A stretch of DNA of 11,576 nucleotides from an uncultured Blautia sp. (GTDB lineage Bacteria > Bacillota > Clostridia > Lachnospirales > Lachnospiraceae), in contig CAKRKL010000064.1 in assembly GCA_934358405.1 (NCBI GenBank), forward strand, positions 1 to 11,576, given 5' to 3'. Shown here one piece after another: positions 7,086 through 11,576 of this stretch. The stretch's first letter is position 1. Each line of letters starts with the position of its first letter. Under the pieces are notes generated by a model. The model was not told where the DNA came from, did no database searches, and saw nothing but the letters and a program-made list of their open reading frames with translations. Position numbers and translations under genes: made by a program.

Positions 7086-7975
7086 TGGCAGAATTTCAGG
7101 GAATAATTGTAATTCATAAAGAAAAGGGGTTTACCTCTCATGACGTGGTTGCCAAGCTCCGTGGAATCCTTCACATGAAGAAAATCGGTCACACAGGTAC
7201 TCTTGATCCGGATGCTACAGGGGTTCTCCCGGTAGCACTTGGGAAAGGAACCAAGCTGGTAGAGCTTCTTACAGATAAAGAGAAAACCTATGAGGCAGTC
7301 CTTCATCTTGGAATCACTACAGACACCCAGGATATGTCAGGAACAATTCTGGAGGAAAAGGAAGTGACAGTGACAGAGGATGAGGTAAAGTCTGTGCTTA
7401 ACAGCTTTGTTGGAGAACAGCTGCAGATCCCGCCTATGTATTCCGCTTTGAAGGTGGATGGAAAGAAGCTTTATGAGCTTGCAAGAGAGGGAAAAACTGT
7501 AGAACGGAAGGCACGTCCGGTGTGCTTCTATGAGATAGAGCCTCTGGAAATAAAACTTCCTCTGGTAAAAATCAGAGTAACCTGCAGCAAAGGAACCTAT
7601 ATCCGCACACTGTGCCATGATGTGGGAGAGAAGCTGGGCTGCGGCGGCTGCATGGAAGAACTGCTCCGCTCAAGGGTAGGCAGATTTTCACTGGAAGAGA
7701 GTCATACTCTTGGTGAAATACAGGCGGCATCAGAAAATGGAACTGTTTCTCATATGATCTACCCGGTAGAAGAGGTTTTGGCTGATTACCCTGCACTTTA
7801 TGCAGACTCCTATGGGGACAGGCTTTTACAGAACGGAAATCCGCTGACAGAAAATCTGGTGCATCCCCAGCATAAAGACGGCTGGGTGCGTATGTATGCC
7901 AGTGACAAAACGTTTACAGGTATTTTTCAGTGGGACAGGGGGAAAAAGAAATATTATCCGGTAAAGATGTTTTGA
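7085..7975 (+). CDS. truB: tRNA pseudouridine(55) synthase TruB
   Basis: TruB isomerises U55 in the T loop of nearly all tRNAs and also acts as a tRNA-folding chaperone. The 296-residue protein begins with the family sequence GIIVIHKEKGFTSHDVV. The catalytic motif GHTGTLDPDATG is intact, with the nucleophile at D41. YEAVLHLGITTDTQD, PPMYSALKVDGKKLYELAR and the CSKGTYIRTL motif that lines the active site are all present. The C-terminal part after about residue 220 is a short PUA-like region of the type found in Firmicute TruB. The ATG at 7085 overlaps the nrnA stop (TAATG), so the two are translationally coupled. Confidence 0.97.
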   Translation: MAEFQGIIVIHKEKGFTSHDVVAKLRGILHMKKIGHTGTLDPDATGVLPVALGKGTKLVELLTDKEKTYEAVLHLGITTDTQDMSGTILEEKEVTVTEDEVKSVLNSFVGEQLQIPPMYSALKVDGKKLYELAREGKTVERKARPVCFYEIEPLEIKLPLVKIRVTCSKGTYIRTLCHDVGEKLGCGGCMEELLRSRVGRFSLEESHTLGEIQAASENGTVSHMIYPVEEVLADYPALYADSYGDRLLQNGNPLTENLVHPQHKDGWVRMYASDKTFTGIFQWDRGKKKYYPVKMF

Positions 7976-7987
7976 CAGGAGAGATGT

Positions 7988-8890
7988 ATGGAATACCTGA
8001 AGATAGAAGGCGAGTTTCCAAAGCTTGCTAACTGTGCAGTAACAATGGGAAAGTTCGATGGGATCCACCGCGGACACAGAAAGCTGGTAGAAAAGATCAA
8101 AGAGCGAAAGGCACTTGGGGAGCAGGCAGTTCTGTTTGCTATTGATGCTTCAAGCAGCATGATCCTTACCAGCCGGGAGCGGGCTTCCCTTCTTGAATCA
8201 CTTGGCATTGATGTGCTGGTAGAGTGCCAGCTGGATGACAGGATCCGGCATATGAAGGCTGAGAGCTTTATAAAAGAAATTCTTATGGGAGACCTGGGAG
8301 CCTCTTATGTGGTTGTGGGAGAGGATAATCGCTTTGGCTTTGAACGGAAGGGGAATCCTAAGCTTCTGGAAGAATTTGGGAATAAATATGGCTTCCAGGT
8401 GGAAGTTTTATCCAAGGAGATGGACGGACACAGGAAGATCAGCAGTACCTTTATCAGAGAAGAACTGAAAAAAGGAAACATGCAAAAGGTAAGCTCTCTT
8501 ATGGGAGCAGATTATTTTGTGGAGGGCAGCGTAGTCCACGGACGGGGAATGGGACATAAGGTGCTTCTCCCCACCACCAACATTGTGCCTCCAAAGAGTA
8601 AGATCCTGCCGCCAAATGGCGTGTATGTAACAAGCTCATATTTTGGAGACCGGGTTTATCATGGAATTACCAATATTGGAAATAAGCCTACCATAGGTGA
8701 AAGCTTTGTTGGTGTGGAGACCTATCTTTTTGACTGCGAAGAAGACCTCTATGGAGAAAATTGCCGTGTTGATTTTAAAAAATTCCTGCGCCCTGAGCAA
8801 AAATTTCCGTCTCTTGAAGCACTGAAAACCAGACTCCTGGCAGATGCAAAGGACGGCAGGGCTTATTTTGATGAGGGAGATCATAATTAA
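7988..8890 (+). CDS. ribF: Bifunctional riboflavin kinase / FAD synthetase RibF
   Basis: RibF phosphorylates riboflavin to FMN and adenylylates FMN to FAD in the cytosol. The 300-residue protein has the usual two modules. The N-terminal nucleotidyltransferase contains MGKFDGIHRGH with the HxxH ATP site at H27/H30 and an ISST motif at 151-154. The C-terminal riboflavin kinase (from about 180) contains PTTN at 195-198, NGVYV and the catalytic glutamate E244 in GVETYLFD. The segment before PTTN reads GHKVLLPTTN, whereas most homologues have a GFPTAN-type sequence; this is a conservative but noticeable change. The ATG at 7988 follows AGGAGAG at 7977-7983, 12 bases after the truB stop. No FMN riboswitch is visible upstream, so expression appears to follow the operon. 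Confidence 0.95.
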   Translation: MEYLKIEGEFPKLANCAVTMGKFDGIHRGHRKLVEKIKERKALGEQAVLFAIDASSSMILTSRERASLLESLGIDVLVECQLDDRIRHMKAESFIKEILMGDLGASYVVVGEDNRFGFERKGNPKLLEEFGNKYGFQVEVLSKEMDGHRKISSTFIREELKKGNMQKVSSLMGADYFVEGSVVHGRGMGHKVLLPTTNIVPPKSKILPPNGVYVTSSYFGDRVYHGITNIGNKPTIGESFVGVETYLFDCEEDLYGENCRVDFKKFLRPEQKFPSLEALKTRLLADAKDGRAYFDEGDHN

Positions 8891-10542
8891 TGGCAGAAAT
8901 TATACTTGGATTAATGGGTGGCCTGGGGCTTTTCCTTTACGGAATGAGACTGATGAGCGACAGCCTGGAAAAGGCTGCAGGAGCCAAAATGCGAAGCATT
9001 CTGGAATTCTTTACAAAAACTCCTCTTCGGGGAATTCTGGTAGGAACCCTGTTTACCGCAATTATCCAGTCTTCAAGTGCAGCAACCGTTATGACAGTCA
9101 GCTTTGTTAATTCAGGGCTTATGAATCTGTATCAGGCTGCAGGAGTGATCATGGGTGCCAATATCGGTACAACCATTACCTCCCAGCTGATCGCATTCAA
9201 TCTTTCTGAATTGGCACCGGTAATCATTATGGCAGGAATCATTATGGTGATGTTCTCCAAAAAGACCAAAGTTCAGCGCGCTGGTGAGGTGCTGCTGGGA
9301 TTTGGAATTTTATTTATGGGACTTACTTCCATGTCCTCTGCCATGTCTGTTCTTCGGGAATCACCACAGGTGGTAAATGTAATGGGCTCCCTGAACAGTC
9401 ATTTTCTGGCACTGATTGTGGGTATGACAGTAACCGCTGTATTGCAGAGCTCTTCCGCAACGGTAGGAATTATTCTGCTTCTTGCCAATCAGGGGCTTCT
9501 GGACATGCGGATCTGCTTCTTTATTATTTTAGGCTGTAATATCGGAGCTTGTGTGTCAGCCCTTATAGCTGGTCTTAGCGGAAAAAGAGATGCCAAAAGA
9601 GCAGCCCTTATCCATCTGTTCTTTAATATTATTGGTACGGTGATCATGTATGTGATCATTTCCGTTGGCCTGGAGCCGATCACACACTTTATTGAAAATA
9701 TTTCAGGACATAATCCGGGGCGCGAGGTGGCAAATGCCCATACGCTGATCAAAATCGTGGAAGTGGTGATGCTGGCACCATTTAACAGACAGATTGTGAA
9801 GCTTACCGGATTCTTTGTGAAAAAGGATGATACGAAGAAGAATGAGAACTTCAGCCTGCAGTATATCGGCGAAAAATCTGTTTATTCTCCTACTACTGCT
9901 GTGCTTGATGCCATTCAGGAAATGAGCCGCATGGGACAGATGGCAATTACCAATCTGGAACGTGCCATGAACGCTCTGATCACATTGGACGAAGCGGACA
10001 TTGGAGAGGTTTATGCAGTAGAAAAGCAGATTGATTTTCTTAATCATGCGATTACCGACTATCTGGTAAAGGTGAACCAGACTACGCTTCCGGCAGATGA
10101 TGCCAAAAGTCTTGGAGGCTTGTTTCATATTGTAAATGATATTGAGCGAATCGGGGATCATGCTGAAAATATTGCAGACGCAGCGAAGGCCAGACAGGCG
10201 CAGAAGCTTGAGTTCAGCCCCCAGGCAAGAGCAGAGCTTTCCAAAATGCTGGATCTGGTTATCAAAGTAACTACATATTCACTTGATATGTTTGCACATA
10301 ATAATCTGGAACATATGCAGGACATTCTGGATCTTGAAGATCAGGTGGATCAGGTGGAAAAGGATCTTCAGGAATCTCATATCCGCCGTCTTACACAAGG
10401 AGAATGTACTGCCGGAGCAGGAATGATCTTCTCAGACATTATTTCCGGTCTGGAGCGAGTTGCTGATCATGCTACCAATATTGCTTTTTGCCTGTTAGAT
10501 GATGACCCGCTGGAAAGACAAAAAAGTAAGATGAATTTCTGA
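8890..10542 (+). CDS. Na+/phosphate cotransporter with C-terminal PhoU domain
   Basis: This is a membrane protein of the Na/Pi cotransporter (NptA/YjbB-like) family, predicted to move inorganic phosphate with sodium. Residues 1 to about 310 contain several hydrophobic helices arranged as an inverted repeat, each half bearing the signature QSSSA (60-64 and 186-190) followed by glycine-rich helices. Residues from about 340 form a PhoU-like helical bundle with two copies of the metal-binding signature, ERIGDHAENIA (419-429) and ERVADHATNIA (522-532). The 550-residue length fits two-domain family members. E. coli YjbB has the same architecture and can export phosphate, so direction is uncertain. 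The start overlaps the ribF stop by one base (TAATG), with GAGGGAG at 8873-8879. The gene lies between ribF and rpsO, which are neighbours in B. subtilis. Confidence 0.92.
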   Translation: MAEIILGLMGGLGLFLYGMRLMSDSLEKAAGAKMRSILEFFTKTPLRGILVGTLFTAIIQSSSAATVMTVSFVNSGLMNLYQAAGVIMGANIGTTITSQLIAFNLSELAPVIIMAGIIMVMFSKKTKVQRAGEVLLGFGILFMGLTSMSSAMSVLRESPQVVNVMGSLNSHFLALIVGMTVTAVLQSSSATVGIILLLANQGLLDMRICFFIILGCNIGACVSALIAGLSGKRDAKRAALIHLFFNIIGTVIMYVIISVGLEPITHFIENISGHNPGREVANAHTLIKIVEVVMLAPFNRQIVKLTGFFVKKDDTKKNENFSLQYIGEKSVYSPTTAVLDAIQEMSRMGQMAITNLERAMNALITLDEADIGEVYAVEKQIDFLNHAITDYLVKVNQTTLPADDAKSLGGLFHIVNDIERIGDHAENIADAAKARQAQKLEFSPQARAELSKMLDLVIKVTTYSLDMFAHNNLEHMQDILDLEDQVDQVEKDLQESHIRRLTQGECTAGAGMIFSDIISGLERVADHATNIAFCLLDDDPLERQKSKMNF

Positions 10543-10561
10543 GTATTTTGTGAAAAAGTAG

Positions 10562-10590
10562 TTTACAGAAGTTTTTTGGTATGCTATACT
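10562..10590 (+). promoter_or_regulatory. Strong sigma-A-type promoter of rpsO(-pnp)
   Basis: TTTACA at 10562-10567 and TATACT at 10585-10590 are separated by 17 bases, and TG at 10582-10583 adds an extended -10. Each box matches five of six consensus bases. The start point would be near 10597, leaving an untranslated leader of about 148 bases before rpsO. The promoter begins 20 bases after the transporter stop; no terminator separates them, so upstream read-through can also reach rpsO. Confidence 0.85.
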
Positions 10591-10596
10591 AAGAAA

Positions 10597-10744
10597 AGTG
10601 TGGACAGGAAATTGCTGTCTGCAGCAAAAGAGAACAGCCCATATTCAGAGGTTGGAAACTCCGACCGTCTCTTAATATGAGGCGATTATGTCTTTGCAGG
10701 AATACCTGTAAGAGAGACTATTATAATATAAGGAGGAAGTCAAA
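10597..10744 (+). promoter_or_regulatory. Structured rpsO leader, likely S15 autoregulatory RNA
   Basis: The leader folds into several stems: GACAG (10603-10607) with CTGTC (10615-10619), or alternatively TTGCTG (10612-10617) with CAGCAA (10622-10627). A long hairpin then pairs CATATT (10640-10645) with AATATG (10674-10679), and GGTTGG (10650-10655) with CCGACC (10661-10666) around AAACT. TTGCAGG (10694-10700) pairs with CCTGTAA (10705-10711). TCTCTT at 10668-10673 can also pair with AAGAGA (10628-10633), and GTCTCT (10667-10672) with AGAGAC (10713-10718), close to the ribosome binding site AAGGAGG (10730-10736). Such exclusive pairings suit S15 feedback control, which is known for rpsO leaders in several phyla with differing structures. 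Binding here is inferred. Confidence 0.6.
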
Positions 10745-11011
10745 ATGATTTCAAAAGAAAAGAAAGCAGCAATCATGAAAGAGTATGCAAGATGTGAGGG
10801 AGATACTGGTTCACCAGAGGTACAGGTAGCTGTCCTTACTGCAAGAATCCAGGAGCTTACTGAGCATTTACAGAACAACCACAAGGATCATCATTCCAGA
10901 CGTGGTCTGCTGAAAATGGTAGGTCAGAGACGTGGACTGTTAGCTTACTTAAAGAAAACAGACATTGAAAGATACCGTGCACTGATTGAGAAATTAGGTT
11001 TAAGAAAATAA
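10745..11011 (+). CDS. rpsO: Small ribosomal subunit protein S15 (uS15)
   Basis: S15 is a primary 16S rRNA-binding protein of the 30S platform; it binds the helix 20/21/22 junction and h23 and helps form bridge B4 to the 50S. The 88-residue length is typical. Recognisable segments are the first helix with KAAIMKEYA, the loop [18 protein letters not shown], the [16 protein letters not shown] motif that contacts rRNA and the final [17 protein letters not shown] helix. The ATG at 10745 has a near-perfect ribosome binding site AAGGAGG eight bases upstream. It has its own promoter and structured leader, and a terminator hairpin lies just after its stop. Confidence 0.99.
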   Translation: MISKEKKAAIMKEYARCEGDTGSPEVQVAVLTARIQELTEHLQNNHKDHHSRRGLLKMVGQRRGLLAYLKKTDIERYRALIEKLGLRK

Positions 11012-11023
11012 TTAGTTGCGGAA

Positions 11024-11050
11024 GGGGCGGATATCCATCCGCCCTATTTT
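11024..11050 (+). terminator. Intrinsic terminator or attenuator after rpsO
   Basis: GGGCGGAT (11025-11032) pairs with ATCCGCCC (11037-11044) around ATCC, extendable by a G-U pair at 11024/11045, and TATTTT follows (11045-11050). The 8-9 bp GC-rich stem plus T run is a good intrinsic terminator 13 bases after the rpsO stop. As pnp follows in the same direction with no clear promoter of its own, partial read-through is likely. Confidence 0.8.
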
Positions 11051-11343
11051 AAAATGCAAAAATGTTATCACACGTATAAGTGGCAAAAAGCCATAACAGA
11101 GGCACTATTGTCTGTGCTTTAACAAAGCTGCAGGCGAAGATTTCCGAGACTTCTGAAAAGGACATTTTAAAGAGTGCAGTGGTCTGCATAAATACACAGA
11201 AGTGTGTTTTTCAGTCGTTTCGGACTTCTGTTCTGGCGAAGCCAAAGAGGGCTGTGCGTGGTCTTTCAGAGCAGCAGGCAGCTGCCTGAAATAAAGAAAA
11301 CGCAGCCTTTCAGATCAAGATTTTATATTAAAGGAGAGAAGAC
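11051..11343 (+). promoter_or_regulatory. Structured non-coding gap upstream of pnp
   Basis: I see no gene in this stretch. It contains several RNA stems: GTTAT (11064-11068) with ATAAC (11093-11097), enclosing TGGC/GCCA; AGGCAC (11100-11105) with GTGCTT (11114-11119); and a strong hairpin at 11264-11291 where TTTCAG pairs with CTGAAA and GCAGC with GCTGC around AGGCA, with one bulged A. GGCTG (11250-11254) can pair with CAGCC (11303-11307) to enclose that hairpin. E. coli pnp has a hairpin leader cut by RNase III and used for autocontrol; an equivalent role here is inference. The pnp ribosome binding site AAGGAG is at 11331-11336. No confident promoter was found. Confidence 0.5.
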
Positions 11344-11576
11344 ATGTACAAAAGTTATTCCATGGAATTAGCCGGAAGAACACTTACCGTAGATATCGGA
11401 CGTGTTGCAAAACAGGCGAATGGTGCAGCACTTATGCATTATGGTGACACCACCGTACTTGCTACAGCGACAGCTTCCAAAGAGCCAAGAGAGGGAATTG
11501 ACTTTTTCCCGTTAAGCGTTGAATATGAAGAGAAAATGTACGCCGTAGGAAAGATCCCGGGCGGTTTCAATAAGAG
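11344..11576 (+). CDS. pnp: Polyribonucleotide nucleotidyltransferase PNPase (5' part, cut by window end)
   Basis: PNPase is a trimeric 3'-5' exoribonuclease that degrades RNA by phosphorolysis, releasing nucleoside diphosphates. Only the first 77 codons are present; the frame is open to the window edge. The visible part is the start of the first RNase PH core domain: [19 protein letters not shown], then [18 protein letters not shown], then [20 protein letters not shown] and GGF, all strongly conserved in the family. The ATG at 11344 has AAGGAG at 11331-11336. It follows rpsO, its usual neighbour, but across an unusually long structured gap of 332 bases containing a terminator. Catalytic residues, which sit in the second core domain, and the KH and S1 domains lie outside the window. 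Confidence 0.97.
   Translation, partial: MYKSYSMELAGRTLTVDIGRVAKQANGAALMHYGDTTVLATATASKEPREGIDFFPLSVEYEEKMYAVGKIPGGFNK

Noticed and set aside
11164..11192. Possible pnp promoter with CATAAA as -10
   Set aside because: The expected -35 position reads ATTTTA, a poor match, and the -10 itself is weak.
11080..11289. A 69-codon frame starting GTG between rpsO and pnp
   Set aside because: There is no ribosome binding site before the GTG, no recognisable family, and the stretch is better explained by RNA stems.

Overview
This window is a conserved bacterial translation and RNA-metabolism gene cluster, the nusA-infB region running into rpsO-pnp. All genes are on the + strand. The gene order, the strong AAGGAGG-type ribosome binding sites, the YlxR and L7Ae-like genes between nusA and infB, and NusA without the E. 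coli-type C-terminal acidic repeats point to a Firmicute. The moderate base composition and protein character (for example the long low-complexity IF2 N-terminus) fit a gut-type Clostridia such as the Lachnospiraceae; the family-level placement is inference. I see no mobile element, prophage, CRISPR array, tRNA or rRNA.

Layout. Positions 1-135 hold an extended -10 promoter and a leader with a terminator-like hairpin. Then come rimP (136-600), nusA (675-1874), rnpM/ylxR (about 1858-2133), an L7Ae-like ylxQ (about 2123-2443), infB (2537-5506), rbfA (5709-6113), nrnA (6123-7085), truB (7085-7975), ribF (7988-8890) and a Na+/phosphate symporter with a PhoU domain (8890-10542). A strong new promoter (10562-10590) opens a second unit: a structured leader, rpsO (10745-11011), an intrinsic terminator or attenuator (11024-11050), a long structured gap, and the first 77 codons of pnp (11344 to the window end).

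How the genes fit together. RimP, RbfA and S15 serve 30S assembly. IF2 starts translation. NusA controls pausing and termination. YlxR/RnpM and YlxQ are small RNA-binding proteins. TruB makes the T-loop pseudouridine of tRNA. NrnA and PNPase degrade RNA, NrnA at the nano-RNA end and PNPase by phosphorolysis. RibF makes FMN and FAD. The phosphate transporter is the odd member, yet it overlaps ribF by one base.

The protein-coding content is ordinary. The less ordinary signal lies in the non-coding stretches and in IF2. Terminator-like or attenuator-like RNA structures occur before rimP, before infB, between infB and rbfA, and after rpsO. The rpsO leader contains mutually exclusive stems that suggest S15 autoregulation. 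IF2 carries a 160-residue Gly/Arg/Gln/Asn-rich segment built partly by internal duplication. I did not find a clearly undescribed biological system.
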